Assembly: GCF_003057745.1 (NCBI RefSeq)
Contig: NZ_QBJD02000003.1
Coordinates: 62,001 to 126,000 of the forward strand
Direction of reading: 5' to 3'
From: Enterobacter sp. RIT418
GTDB lineage: Bacteria; Pseudomonadota; Gammaproteobacteria; Enterobacterales; Enterobacteriaceae
Length of the DNA stretch: 64,000 bases
The first letter of the stretch is position 1. Each line of letters starts with the position of its first letter. Positions 35,303 through 44,628 of this stretch are shown here, one piece after another. A model generated the notes under the pieces. The model was not told the origin of the DNA. It did no database searches and was given only the letters and a program-made list of their open reading frames with translations. A program made the translations under genes and the position numbers.

Positions 35303-36313
35303 TCAGTGATAGCCCTCCGTATCAGACACTTTGCCCCGGAAAACGTAGTAGCTCCAGGCGGTATAGACCAGGATGACGGGAATAATCAGTAATGTCCCAA
35401 CCAGCATAAACAGCTGGCTGGCTGGCGGAGCCGCGGCCTCCCATAGCGTGATGCGCGGAGGAATAATGTTCGGCCACAGGCTGATACCCAGGCCGCTAAA
35501 CCCGAGGAAGATCAGCCCCAGCGTTAGCAGGAAGGGGCGTGAATGGCTATCCGGATTGCGCGTCAGCCGCCAGATCAGCACGGTAAAAAGCCCAACCAGC
35601 AGGGGAACAGGCAGGAACCAGAAGAAGTTGGGCAAGGTAAACCAGCGATCGGCCACGTACTGCCAGCCAAGCGGCGTCCAGACGCTGACCACCGCGATAA
35701 CCATCACCAGCGCCAGCAGCACGTGGCGGGTCAGCTCGCGCATGCGGGCCTGCAGCGAGCCTTCGCTTTTCATAATCAGCCACGTGGTGCCCAGCAGGGT
35801 ATAGGCCACGACCAGCCCGACACCGCAGAAAAGATTGAAGGGCGTCAGCCAGTCAAGCGCAGAGCCCACAAACCGTCGCCCCTCCACGTCAAAGCCGTTG
35901 ATTACCGCGCCAACGACGATCCCCTGGCTAAAGGTGGCGAGCAGCGAGCCGCCGGCAAATGAATAATCCCAGAATTTGCGGTGCGACGGCGTTGCCTTAA
36001 AGCGAAACTCGAACGCCACGCCGCGGAAAATGAGCCCGATCAGCATCGCGGTAAGGGGAATCGTCAGCGCATCAATAATCACCGCATAGGCCAGCGGAAA
36101 AGCGCCGAACAACCCCGCGCCGCCGAGGACCAGCCAGGTTTCGTTGCCGTCCCACACGGGCGCCACGCTGTTGACCATCACATCGCGCTCTCTGGCATCG
36201 CCTACGAAGTTAAACAGCAGACCGATGCCCAAATCAAAGCCATCCATGATGATATACATCAGCGTGGCAAAGACGATGATGGCAAACCAGACCACAGCGA
36301 TATCGACGCCCAT
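35303..36313 (-). CDS. cioB: Cytochrome bd-type quinol oxidase subunit II (CioB)
   Basis: A 336-residue integral membrane protein with about eight or nine hydrophobic helices. DGFDLGIGLLFNFVGD, the WDGNETWLVLGGAGLFGAFP motif and the length fit the cyanide-insensitive oxidase subunit CioB (336 aa in Pseudomonas) rather than CydB (379 aa). It pairs with subunit I to reduce oxygen with quinol at high affinity. Its ATG shares one base with the stop of cioA (TGATG), so translation is coupled. No cydX-type small subunit follows. Confidence 0.9.
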   Translation of the reverse strand: MGVDIAVVWFAIIVFATLMYIIMDGFDLGIGLLFNFVGDARERDVMVNSVAPVWDGNETWLVLGGAGLFGAFPLAYAVIIDALTIPLTAMLIGLIFRGVAFEFRFKATPSHRKFWDYSFAGGSLLATFSQGIVVGAVINGFDVEGRRFVGSALDWLTPFNLFCGVGLVVAYTLLGTTWLIMKSEGSLQARMRELTRHVLLALVMVIAVVSVWTPLGWQYVADRWFTLPNFFWFLPVPLLVGLFTVLIWRLTRNPDSHSRPFLLTLGLIFLGFSGLGISLWPNIIPPRITLWEAAAPPASQLFMLVGTLLIIPVILVYTAWSYYVFRGKVSDTEGYH

Positions 36314-37716
36314 CAGATCCTCTCCTCTTCAGGAACAGACTCAGCGGCAGAAAGCGGACGGGCAGGGGTGCCCGAGGTGTTTGACGTCAGCGTATCGACG
36401 GGCTGCGGCCCTTTCTTGATCAGCCGGATGAGGTACACATAGCCCACGCCAAACACCGACGAGTAGACAACGAAGAAGGCCAGCAGGCTGATGCTCATCT
36501 GCAGGGTACTGTGGAGTGATACCGCGTCGAGGGTGCGCAGGTAGCCATAGACGACCCACGGCTGACGGCCGACTTCGGTGGTCACCCAGCCGGCAAGCAG
36601 CGCCAGCAGCCCGGCAGGCCCCATGCAGAGGGCAAACCAGTGGAACGGGCGCGAGTGGTAAAGCCGCTGGCGATAGCGCAGCCAGACGCTGAGCAAACCG
36701 AGGGTTATCATCAGCAGGCCCATGCCGACCATAATGCGGAATGACCAGAAAACGATGGTCGAGTTTGGGCGATCTTCTTTCGGGAAATCCTTCAGCGCCG
36801 GAACCTGTTTATCCAGGCTATGCGTCAGGATCAGGCTGCCGAGCGCGGGGATCGCCAGGCCGTATTTGGTGCGCTCCTCTTCCATATCCGGCAGGCCAAA
36901 CAGCAGCAGCGGGGTGGCCTCGCCGGGCGGATTTTCCCAGTGCCCCTCAATGGCGGCAATTTTAGCGGGCTGATGCTCCAGCGTGTTCAGGCCGTGCATA
37001 TCGCCGACCACTGCCTGAACAGGGGCCACCAGCAGCGCCATCCACATCGCCATAGAAAACATGGTGCGGATGGCCGGGGTATCGTTACCGCGCAGCAGGT
37101 GCCATGCCCCCGACGCGCCGACAAACAGCGCGCTGCTCAGAAACGCGGCAATGGCCATATGAATGAGGCGGTACGGGAATGAGGGGTTAAATACGATCGC
37201 CAGCCAGTCCTGCGGAATGACCTGCCCGTTCTCGATAGTGAAACCCTGCGGCGTATGCATCCAGCTGTTCGAGGCGAGGATCCAGAAGGTCGACATCAGC
37301 GTGCCGAGCGCCACCATACAGGTGGAAAAGAAGTGTAGCCCCGGGCCAACTTTGTTCCAGCCGAACATCATGACGCCGAGGAAACCTGCTTCGAGGAAAA
37401 AGGCGGTAAGGACTTCGTAGGTGAGCAGCGGGCCGGTGATACTGCCCGCAAACTGGGAAAAGCCGCTCCAGTTGGTGCCAAACTGGTACGCCATGACCAG
37501 CCCGGACACCACGCCCATGCCGAAATTAACGGCGAATATCTTAAGCCAGAAGTGATACAGCGAACGCCAGACGTCGTTTTTGGTGCGTAGCCACATCCCC
37601 TCAAGCACCACCAGATAGCTGGCAAGCCCAATGGTGATGGCAGGGAAGAGAATGTGGAAAGAGACGGTAAAGGCGAACTGAATTCTGGCCAGATGAAACG
37701 CGTCGAGTTCGAACAT
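36313..37716 (-). CDS. cioA: Cytochrome bd-type quinol oxidase subunit I (CioA), short Q-loop
   Basis: A 467-residue membrane protein, the haem-bearing subunit. His21 (SFHILFP) and His186 (RLIHMAIA) fit the haem ligands, Glu101 and Glu109 (TYEVLTAFFLEAGF) the proton-path glutamates, and TEVGRQPW the conserved motif near the Met ligand. The protein is about 55 residues shorter than E. coli CydA, which fits a short Q-loop as in CioA. The oxidase should work when cyanide, sulfide or NO inhibits haem-copper enzymes. It begins 26 bases after yciE on the same strand. Confidence 0.92.
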   Translation of the reverse strand: MFELDAFHLARIQFAFTVSFHILFPAITIGLASYLVVLEGMWLRTKNDVWRSLYHFWLKIFAVNFGMGVVSGLVMAYQFGTNWSGFSQFAGSITGPLLTYEVLTAFFLEAGFLGVMMFGWNKVGPGLHFFSTCMVALGTLMSTFWILASNSWMHTPQGFTIENGQVIPQDWLAIVFNPSFPYRLIHMAIAAFLSSALFVGASGAWHLLRGNDTPAIRTMFSMAMWMALLVAPVQAVVGDMHGLNTLEHQPAKIAAIEGHWENPPGEATPLLLFGLPDMEEERTKYGLAIPALGSLILTHSLDKQVPALKDFPKEDRPNSTIVFWSFRIMVGMGLLMITLGLLSVWLRYRQRLYHSRPFHWFALCMGPAGLLALLAGWVTTEVGRQPWVVYGYLRTLDAVSLHSTLQMSISLLAFFVVYSSVFGVGYVYLIRLIKKGPQPVDTLTSNTSGTPARPLSAAESVPEEERI

Positions 37717-37742
37717 GGGCCATGCCTCATATAAGGAAACGG

Positions 37743-38249
37743 CTATTTTTTAGCTTCAACGCCGTCCGCGTCGGAGCGCATCAGGAACTGCTCCGTCGTT
37801 TGCGGAATATGGCGGATCAGCCAGTCGGCCATCTCACGCTCTTCTGCCAGAATGCTTTCAATCGCGGGGATGGACGCGGTGTCGCCCGCTTTTTTCGCGG
37901 CCGCCAGTAATGAAGTGTAGCAGGCAATTTCAAACTGCTCGAAGACGTATCCGCTGATGGAGCCTTTGACGATCTCATCCGAGGGGAACATGCCGCCGAT
38001 AGACTGGCCGAGCGCCGCCATTTTGCTCATGGAGTCTTTTAAGACCGAGCGGGAAATATCGTTGCGATCGAGGATTTCTTCCAGCAGCGTTATTTGACGC
38101 TTAGTTTCATTAACGTGCTGTTCAATACGGGCGCGAAGGTCAGGGTAGTTGTCAATACGGCTGGCCATCGATTCGAGCATGGATTCGGCTTGCTTTTCCA
38201 TCGCATGGGCATCGCGTAGCCAGTCGTGGTAGTGTTCTACGTGATTCAT
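37743..38249 (-). CDS. yciE: Ferritin-like stress protein YciE (DUF892)
   Basis: A 168-residue four-helix protein almost identical to E. coli YciE: HYHDWLRDAHAMEKQAESML, then SRIDNYPDLRARIEQH and ISGYVFEQFEIACYTSLLAA. DUF892 proteins have a ferritin-like fold with a possible di-metal site (the glutamates of AEKQ/EFEIA type helices). It is the last gene of the yciGFE operon, known in E. coli to depend on sigma S and H-NS. In K-12 this operon lies near trpA, so it has moved here. Confidence 0.94.
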   Translation of the reverse strand: MNHVEHYHDWLRDAHAMEKQAESMLESMASRIDNYPDLRARIEQHVNETKRQITLLEEILDRNDISRSVLKDSMSKMAALGQSIGGMFPSDEIVKGSISGYVFEQFEIACYTSLLAAAKKAGDTASIPAIESILAEEREMADWLIRHIPQTTEQFLMRSDADGVEAKK

Positions 38250-38388
38250 AGTCAGTTCCTCAGGTAAGTCTGCGTATTTGAATACAGAATGGATTGCCGG
38301 AATGCGCTCTATTACTTATGCCGTTAAATGGCATCGTATAATTAATTTGAAACTGATGCTCATTAAATTAAACCTGAAAAAAGCGAGA

Positions 38389-38880
38389 TTATTGCGCTTT
38401 TTGATTAATATTTCCTACGGCAAGATCGGTGAGTTTAAGGTCGGTGCTTTTTTCTTCTTCAAGCGTTTGAACCAGAAGCTTAACGGCTTTTTTATAGCCG
38501 AGCTGTTCTGCCAGGGTGGCCAGGGTGCCGTAGCTGGCTATTTCGTAGTGCTCGACTTTTTGCGCTGCGGCAATTAATGCAGCATCGCGAACTTCATTCT
38601 TTTCGGTACTTTCAACCACTTCATTAGCCTCTTCAATGAGGCCTTCCATTGCAACGCACTTCATGCGTTTAATTTTGATACCTGATTCCTGCTCTACGAT
38701 CTGGTCAATACGTTCAATTTGACCGTGAGTTTCTTCCAGGTGGGCTGTAAACGCGGCGCTGAGTTTTTCACTTGAGGCGGCGCGAGAAAGTTTGCTTAAT
38801 GCACGCGTAAGCTGTTTTTCTGCGCTATAGGTATCTGACAGGAGATGGATAAAGACGTCTTCAAGAGTTTTCATATTCAT
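38389..38880 (-). CDS. yciF: Ferritin-like stress protein YciF (DUF892)
   Basis: A 163-residue helical protein matching YciF: MKTLEDVFIHLLSDTYSAEKQ, HLEETHGQIERIDQIVE and HYEIASYGTLATLAEQLG. YciF forms dimers with a ferritin-like fold and probably a di-metal centre. ATG 38880 has AGGAAC eight bases upstream; a second ATG two codons on is also possible. It is 139 bases before yciE and 90 bases after yciG. Confidence 0.93.
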   Translation of the reverse strand: MNMKTLEDVFIHLLSDTYSAEKQLTRALSKLSRAASSEKLSAAFTAHLEETHGQIERIDQIVEQESGIKIKRMKCVAMEGLIEEANEVVESTEKNEVRDAALIAAAQKVEHYEIASYGTLATLAEQLGYKKAVKLLVQTLEEEKSTDLKLTDLAVGNINQKAQ

Positions 38881-38970
38881 ATTGGAGTTCCTGGACAAAA
38901 GAAGAGGGAACTGCGGACCCTTGGACCCGCAGCCTGCTTTCATAAATAAATGCAAAAGTCGTTATTTCGG

Positions 38971-39156
38971 TCAGGATTTATCAGACTTACGGCCTCCGCC
39001 GTGGCTATTTTCTCCGCCTTTCTTGCCGGCTTCAGATGCGCGTTGCGGATCATTTTTAAAATTCCCGCCGCTGTGCTGACCGCCTTTGCGTCCGGCGTCA
39101 GATGCTTTTTCACGGTCCTGCGCGAAATTACCGGAACCACCACGATGCTCTGCCAT
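38971..39156 (-). CDS. yciG: KGG-motif stress protein YciG
   Basis: A 61-residue hydrophilic protein with two KGG repeats (REKASDAGRKGGQHSGGNF and QRASEAGKKGGENSHGG), nearly identical to E. coli YciG. Such proteins are intrinsically disordered and resemble stress proteins GsiB; YciG is needed for swarming in E. coli. ATG 39156 has GAGG seven bases upstream; the longer frame with four extra residues is unlikely. It is first in the operon. Confidence 0.92.
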   Translation of the reverse strand: MAEHRGGSGNFAQDREKASDAGRKGGQHSGGNFKNDPQRASEAGKKGGENSHGGGRKSDKS

Positions 39157-39614
39157 ATAAAACCTCATATATTGGTTATGTCAGTAAGATACGAAAATAA
39201 TCCGTATCCGTCGTCGTTCGAGTTATAACTGTAGTTGGATATGGCCATCCGTCAAATGCGTTTTGTAAACCCGCGCTTCGTTATGATAATATTTTTTGGC
39301 GTTAGCGTTGCGTTTCATGGAAATATATTTTTGACGCAATAAGCGTTAAGTGGGTCTTCTTTATCTGGTTTTTGAAAATATCATCTGAGAATAATTGTTG
39401 ATGGACCAGATTATTCTCATTAACGCAGCGTGAGAAATAAAGTGGCGCAACGTGGAGAAAGCGAAACGGCAAAGCGAAACTAAAAAGTTTCAGACGCCTC
39501 CCGCCGTACAGGGTTTGACCACTCATGTTCAAAGATCACACTTTGTAAATTCTTCCCGCCGGAAGGAACGGGTTTCTCTACACTCCAGGTAGTATTCACT
39601 GGAGATATGACATC
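39157..39614. other. Divergent control region between yciG and ydcJ
   Basis: About 460 bases without a gene I can support. It must hold the yciGFE promoter near its left end and the ydcJ promoter near its right end. A 76-codon leftward frame at 39302-39532 has no ribosome site and no homology I can see. Nothing else stands out. Confidence 0.5.
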
Positions 39615-40958
39615 ATGGCGAACACCATCACGGCTGATGATATTCGGGAGCATTTTTCGCAGGCAATGTCGGCGATGTACCAGCAGGAAGTTCCGCAGTA
39701 CGGCACGCTGCTGGAGCTGGTAGCCGACGTAAACCTGGCGGTGCTTGAGGATAATCCCCTTTTACATGAACAGCTGGCCAATGCCGACGAGCTGGCGCGG
39801 CTGAACGTCGAGCGGCACGGCGCGATCCGCGTGGGTACCGCGCGGGAGCTCGCTACGCTGCGCCGAATGTTTGCCATTATGGGCATGTACCCGGTCAGCT
39901 ATTACGATCTCTCCCAGGCGGGCGTTCCCGTCCACTCCACGGCGTTTCGCCCCGTCGACGACGCGGCGCTCTGCCGCAATCCGTTTCGCATATTTACCTC
40001 GCTGCTGCGCCTTGAGCTGATTGAAAACGCCGCGCTGCGCGATCGGGCGGCGGCGATCCTGTCCCGTCGACATATCTTTACCCCGCGCTGCCTTGAGCTT
40101 CTCGACCTGCATGAATCGGCGGGAGAGTTTACCGAGGCGCAGGCGCGCGAGTTTGTTAAGGAAGCGCTGGAAACCTTCCGCTGGCACCGACACGCGACCG
40201 TGGACCAGGAAACCTATCAGGCGCTGAGCAACGAGCATCGCCTGATCGCCGACGTGGTGTGCTTCCCGGGCTGCCACATTAACCACCTCACGCCGCGGAC
40301 GCTGGACATTGACCGGGTGCAGGAGCTGATGCCGAAATACGGCATCGAACCCAAGATCCTGATTGAAGGGCCGCCGCGCCGCGAGGTGCCGATCCTGCTG
40401 CGCCAGACCAGCTTCAAGGCGCTGGAGGAGCCGGTGCTTTTCGCCGGTGAGCACAAAGGTACGCACACCGCGCGCTTCGGTGAAATTGAGCAGCGTGGGG
40501 TGGCGCTCACCCCAAAAGGACGCGAGCTGTACGATAGCCTGCTGGGGCAGGCGGGGACGGGGAAAGATAACCTGACGCACCAGCTTCAGCTGCGCGAGGT
40601 GTTTAGCGCCTTCCCGGACAGCGAAATGTTCTTGCGCCGCCAGGGGCTGGCCTATTTCCGCTACCGCCTGACGCCCGCGGGCGAAGCGCACCGCCACGCG
40701 TTTCGCGCGGGCGACGATCCGCAGCCGCTCATCGAGCGCGGGTGGGTAATCGCCCAGCCGATTACCTACGAGGACTTTCTGCCCGTCAGCGCGGCAGGAA
40801 TATTTCAGTCTAACCTGGGCAACGAAACCCAGGCGCGCAGCCACGGCAACGCCAGCCGCGACGCGTTCGAAGCGGCCCTCGGCAGCCCGGTGCTGGACGA
40901 ATTCACCCTCTATCAGGAGGCGGAAGCGCGCAGTAAACAGCGTTGCGGTTTGCTCTGA
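39615..40958 (+). CDS. ydcJ: DUF1338 (HglS-like) metal-dependent dioxygenase YdcJ
   Basis: A 447-residue protein of the VOC-fold DUF1338 family. Pseudomonas HglS of this family converts 2-oxoadipate to D-2-hydroxyglutarate in lysine breakdown. The likely metal ligands are His in VPVHSTAFRP (near residue 105), His in FPGCHINHLTPRTLD (near 220) and Glu in RFGEIEQRGVALT (near 288). It matches E. coli YdcJ and follows ydcI in the K-12 order. The substrate in enterobacteria is not firmly known. Confidence 0.92.
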   Translation: MANTITADDIREHFSQAMSAMYQQEVPQYGTLLELVADVNLAVLEDNPLLHEQLANADELARLNVERHGAIRVGTARELATLRRMFAIMGMYPVSYYDLSQAGVPVHSTAFRPVDDAALCRNPFRIFTSLLRLELIENAALRDRAAAILSRRHIFTPRCLELLDLHESAGEFTEAQAREFVKEALETFRWHRHATVDQETYQALSNEHRLIADVVCFPGCHINHLTPRTLDIDRVQELMPKYGIEPKILIEGPPRREVPILLRQTSFKALEEPVLFAGEHKGTHTARFGEIEQRGVALTPKGRELYDSLLGQAGTGKDNLTHQLQLREVFSAFPDSEMFLRRQGLAYFRYRLTPAGEAHRHAFRAGDDPQPLIERGWVIAQPITYEDFLPVSAAGIFQSNLGNETQARSHGNASRDAFEAALGSPVLDEFTLYQEAEARSKQRCGLL

Positions 40959-41000
40959 AACCGTTACTCTGCAGGGGTGTGATGGAAAAAGAAGGTGGTT

Positions 41001-42506
41001 ATGCAGAATCCCTCCGCCCCTGTGGTTGAAACGCGCCAGGGCGCACTGATTGGTTTTACCGATGAAAATGTCCACGTCTGGTGCGGCATTCCCTATGCCT
41101 CTCCGCCCGTGGGCGAGTGGCGCTGGCGATCGCCGCGTCCGCCAGAGCCCTGGGAAGGCGTGCGGCAGGCTACGGCGTATTCCGCGTCAAGCTGGCAAAG
41201 CCGCGAGTACTGTGAGGATCTTGGCGGCGGCGATCCGGGGCCGTTTTCCGAAGACTGCCTTTACCTTAACGTCTGGTCGCCTGCGAACCGCCCGGCACCG
41301 CTTCCCGTGATGGTCTGGCTGCACGGCGGGGGCTTTACCCTCGGCGCGGGCAGCCTTCCGCCGTACAACGGCAGGGCGCTGGCGCAGCGCGGCGCGGTGG
41401 TCGTCACGCTTAACTATCGTCTCGGCCATCTCGGCTTTTTTGCCCATCCGGCGCTGGAGGGGGAAGAAGACCGCGTGGTGCATAACTTTGCGCTGCTCGA
41501 CCAAATCGCCGCGCTGAACTGGGTGCGGGACAATATTTCGATTTTCGGCGGTGACCCGGACAACATCACCCTGTTTGGCGAGTCGGCTGGCGCGCGCAGC
41601 GTGCTGTCTCTGCTGGCCTCGCCGCTGGCAAAAGGCTTATTCCACAAGGCGATTATTCAGAGCGGCTATACCTTACCCGATACCCCGCGCAGCGCCGCGC
41701 TGCAAAAAGGAGAGGCGATCGCCGCCCATTTTGGGCTGGAAAACGCCACCGCCGAGCAGCTGCGCGCGCTGCCTCCCGAGGCCTTCTGGCCGCTGACGTC
41801 ACCGCTGAACATCGCGCCCGCGCCGATCGTCGGCGATTGCGTGCTGCCGGAGGCGATGCTTGACGTGTTTTTCGCCGCCCGCCAGCACCCGGTACCGATT
41901 ATGGTCGGGTCGAACAGCGACGAAGCCAGCGTAATGGCGGTGTTTGGCGTCGATCTCGCCGGGCAAATTCAAAAGCTGCGCCGCGAAAGGCGGTTTGGCC
42001 TGGGGCTAATTAAGCTGCTCTATCCCGGCGTGAAGGGCGATGAGGAGCTGGGCAGGCAGGTGTGTCGCGATATGGCCTTCACCACGCTCGGATACGTGGT
42101 GATGCAGGCGCAGCAGCGCGCGGGCGGGCTTTGCTGGCGCTACTGGTTCGACTATGTTGCCGAAGCGGAGCACGCCACCTATGCCAACGGGGCCTGGCAC
42201 GGCAACGAGGTACCCTACGTCTTCGACACGCTCGGAGAGGTGGAACCTTCCCGGCAGTACGTTAACGAACGCGATCTGGCGTTTGCCGCCCATGTGGCCG
42301 ACTACTGGGTGAGTTTTGCACGCGATGCGGGCGCTCGCGACAGCCTGCCGGGGCCGACGCGCTGGCCCGCCTGCCGCAAGGGTCGAGACGTGCTGTTACG
42401 CATCGGCGTGAATAAACATGCGGGCTTCAGGCTGGAAAATCGCTTTATGCGCGCGCGCATGAGCCTGTTCAAGCGGGTGATGAAACACCACGTTAGCCTC
42501 GATTAA
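41001..42506 (+). CDS. Type B carboxylesterase
   Basis: A 501-residue alpha/beta hydrolase of the PnbA type. The oxyanion loop is LHGGGFTLGAGS, the nucleophile elbow is FGESAGARS (Ser near residue 195), GSNSDEASV holds the likely acid, and NGAWHGNEVPYVF the catalytic His. No signal peptide, so cytoplasmic. GAAGG five bases before ATG 41001 fixes the start; a GTG two codons earlier is less likely. It follows ydcJ by 42 bases and may be co-transcribed. Substrate unknown. Its 3' end overlaps the LysR gene tail by 14 bases. Confidence 0.85.
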   Translation: MQNPSAPVVETRQGALIGFTDENVHVWCGIPYASPPVGEWRWRSPRPPEPWEGVRQATAYSASSWQSREYCEDLGGGDPGPFSEDCLYLNVWSPANRPAPLPVMVWLHGGGFTLGAGSLPPYNGRALAQRGAVVVTLNYRLGHLGFFAHPALEGEEDRVVHNFALLDQIAALNWVRDNISIFGGDPDNITLFGESAGARSVLSLLASPLAKGLFHKAIIQSGYTLPDTPRSAALQKGEAIAAHFGLENATAEQLRALPPEAFWPLTSPLNIAPAPIVGDCVLPEAMLDVFFAARQHPVPIMVGSNSDEASVMAVFGVDLAGQIQKLRRERRFGLGLIKLLYPGVKGDEELGRQVCRDMAFTTLGYVVMQAQQRAGGLCWRYWFDYVAEAEHATYANGAWHGNEVPYVFDTLGEVEPSRQYVNERDLAFAAHVADYWVSFARDAGARDSLPGPTRWPACRKGRDVLLRIGVNKHAGFRLENRFMRARMSLFKRVMKHHVSLD

Positions 42507-43335
42507 GCAGGCAGTCGCGAAAGGCCGAGAGTCCGTTTTCGTCGTTCGGCGCAGCGCGGCACACCAGCCGGTAGCTCGCCCCGGTTTGAACGCTATGTGC
42601 AAATGGCCGCGTCAGCCGTCCGGCGCGGACGTCCTCCTCCACCAGCGTTTCGTCCGCAATGGCAACGCCCAGCCCCTGAATTGCGGCAGTGATGGCGAGG
42701 TCCATGGTGTCGAAGTGTTGATTTTTATGCATGGCAACCGTAGCCATAGGCTGCTTTGCCAGCCAGAGCGACCAGTCGGTTTTGTCCCGCGTGGGGTGCA
42801 GTAAGGTCAATGATTCCAACGGCACGCCCGCGCGCAGCGGGCTGAACACCGGGGTTAACGCCTCTTCAAACAGCAGATCGCCCGCGCTCGTGTGGGTGCC
42901 AAACACGATGGCCGCGTCGTAGGACTCCGTTTTGAAGTTGACGTGATGATCGGTCGTGACGGTCAGCGCAATTTGCAAATCCGGCTGTTCCCGCTCCACC
43001 TTCAGCAGCCGCGGCACCAGCCAGCGCATGGCGCAGGTCGGCGCCTTGAGCCGGATCACGGTTTGCTGCGCGCGCGCCTGTTCGGCTACGGTCAGCAGAT
43101 GTTCAAAGGCGGACTGCAGTTCCGGAAGCAGGGCGCTTCCCTGAGACGACAGGCGCAGGCCGCGGGCGTGGCGCTCGAACAGCGGAAAGCCGAACCACGC
43201 CTCAAGGGCGGCAATTTTTCGGCTCACGGCGCCCTGCGTCAGGCACAGCTCTTTGGCCGCGTGGGTCAGGTTTAAATGCCGCGCCGTTTTTAAAAAGGCG
43301 TCGACGGCATTCAGCGGGAACGAACGGCGTGACAT
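42493..43335 (-). CDS. LysR-type regulator (GcvA-like)
   Basis: A 280-residue regulator with the GcvA-type N-terminus: PLNAVDAFLKTARHLNLTHA, ELCLTQGAVSRKIAALE and FERHARGLRLSSQG. The effector domain has LKAPTCAMRWLVPRLLKVE. It is divergent from the aminotransferase gene; the 113-base region between them holds several inverted repeats. It therefore probably controls the aminotransferase and binding-protein genes. The effector is unknown, an amino acid is likely. Confidence 0.87.
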   Translation of the reverse strand: MSRRSFPLNAVDAFLKTARHLNLTHAAKELCLTQGAVSRKIAALEAWFGFPLFERHARGLRLSSQGSALLPELQSAFEHLLTVAEQARAQQTVIRLKAPTCAMRWLVPRLLKVEREQPDLQIALTVTTDHHVNFKTESYDAAIVFGTHTSAGDLLFEEALTPVFSPLRAGVPLESLTLLHPTRDKTDWSLWLAKQPMATVAMHKNQHFDTMDLAITAAIQGLGVAIADETLVEEDVRAGRLTRPFAHSVQTGASYRLVCRAAPNDENGLSAFRDCLLNRG

Positions 43336-43360
43336 ACATTTCCCCAGCTATGCGTTTTTA

Positions 43361-43435
43361 TCATGGCTATTATGACAACAATTCGATTGTCCCGACAGCG
43401 GTGATGTTGTTTGAATAGTTATGCAATAGCCATGA
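43361..43435. promoter_or_regulatory. Putative LysR operator region
   Basis: TCATGGCTATT (43361-43371) and AATAGCCATGA (43425-43435) are perfect 11-base inverted repeats 53 bases apart. Between them ACAATTCGATTGT (43378-43390) is a dyad of the T-N11-A type used by LysR proteins. The layout fits two operators that a LysR tetramer bridges over the divergent promoters. Confidence 0.5.
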
Positions 43436-43448
43436 GAAGGGATACAGG

Positions 43449-44618
43449 ATGACATTACGAACTCCGGTGCAAACCCGTTCAAAATTGCCCGATGTGGGCA
43501 CCACCATTTTCACCGTTATCGGCCAGCTTTCCGCAGAGCATAACGCCATTAACCTTTCTCAGGGGGCACCTAATTTTTCCTGCGATCCTAAGCTGGTCGC
43601 CGGGGTGACCCGCGCCATGGAGACCGGGAATAACCAGTACGCCGCGATGACCGGCCTTCAGCCGCTCAGGGAGCGCATCGCGGATAAAATCGCCGCGCTG
43701 TACGGAACGCGCTACGATCCCGGCAGCGAAGTGCTGGTAACCGCCAGCGCCAGCGAAGGGCTGTACTCGGCAATCAGCGGGCTGGTGCATCCGGGCGACG
43801 AGGTGATTTATTTTGAACCCTCATTCGACAGCTACGCGCCGATCGTGCGTTTGCAGGGGGCGAGACCCGTCGCGATTAAGCTGACGGTGCCGGACTTTGC
43901 GGTGAACTGGGACGAGGTGCGCGCCGCGATCACTCCGCGCACGCGGATGATCATCGTCAACACGCCGCATAACCCAAGCGGTCAGGTTTTTTCGGCGAAC
44001 GATCTTGAGCAGCTGGCGGCGCTGACCCGCAATACCGATATCATTATTTTGTCGGACGAAGTGTATGAGCACGTGGTGTTTGACGGCGAGCCGCATCACG
44101 GCATGGCAACGCACCCGCAGCTGGCTGAGCGCAGCGTGATTATTTCGTCGTTTGGCAAAACCTATCACGTGACCGGCTGGCGGGTCGGCTACTGCGTCGC
44201 GCCCGCCGAGCTGATGGACGAAATCTGCAAGGTGCATCAATTTTTGATGTTTTCTGCCGATACGCCCATGCAGCACGCCTTTGCCGAGCACATGACAGAC
44301 CCGCAAACCTGGCTGTCGCTGGCGGCGTTTTATCAGCGCAAGCGCGATCTGCTGCAAAGCCTGCTGGCCGAGTCTCCGTTTACGCTGCTGCCGAGCGCCG
44401 GATCGTTCTTCCTGCTGGCAGACTACAGCCGTTTCAGCGATGAGAGCGACAGCGAGATGGTGAAGCGTCTGATTACCGAGTGCGGCGTTGCAACCATACC
44501 CCTGTCGGCCTTTTACGCCGACGGTACGGATAACAAATTGATTCGCCTTTCGTTTGCCAAAGACGAGGCGACGTTACGGGCAGGTGCCCAGGCCCTGTGC
44601 CGGGTTAAACCACGCTGA
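43449..44618 (+). CDS. PLP-dependent aminotransferase (methionine aminotransferase YbdL-like)
   Basis: A 389-residue class I/II aminotransferase. The PLP lysine is Lys237 in SSFGKTYHVTGWRVGY; NTPHNPSG, LSDEVYEH and FEPSFDSY are intact. The sequence is closest in my judgement to E. coli YbdL, which favours methionine, His and Phe with keto acids, but here it is a paralogue in a different locus. It is divergent from a LysR gene and ten bases upstream of an amino-acid binding protein, so it is probably part of an amino-acid uptake and use unit. Confidence 0.87.
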   Translation: MTLRTPVQTRSKLPDVGTTIFTVIGQLSAEHNAINLSQGAPNFSCDPKLVAGVTRAMETGNNQYAAMTGLQPLRERIADKIAALYGTRYDPGSEVLVTASASEGLYSAISGLVHPGDEVIYFEPSFDSYAPIVRLQGARPVAIKLTVPDFAVNWDEVRAAITPRTRMIIVNTPHNPSGQVFSANDLEQLAALTRNTDIIILSDEVYEHVVFDGEPHHGMATHPQLAERSVIISSFGKTYHVTGWRVGYCVAPAELMDEICKVHQFLMFSADTPMQHAFAEHMTDPQTWLSLAAFYQRKRDLLQSLLAESPFTLLPSAGSFFLLADYSRFSDESDSEMVKRLITECGVATIPLSAFYADGTDNKLIRLSFAKDEATLRAGAQALCRVKPR

Positions 44619-44628
44619 GGAGTTTGAT

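Noticed and set aside
39302-39532. 76-codon leftward frame between yciG and ydcJ
   Set aside because: No ribosome site, no homology and unusual composition for this chromosome.
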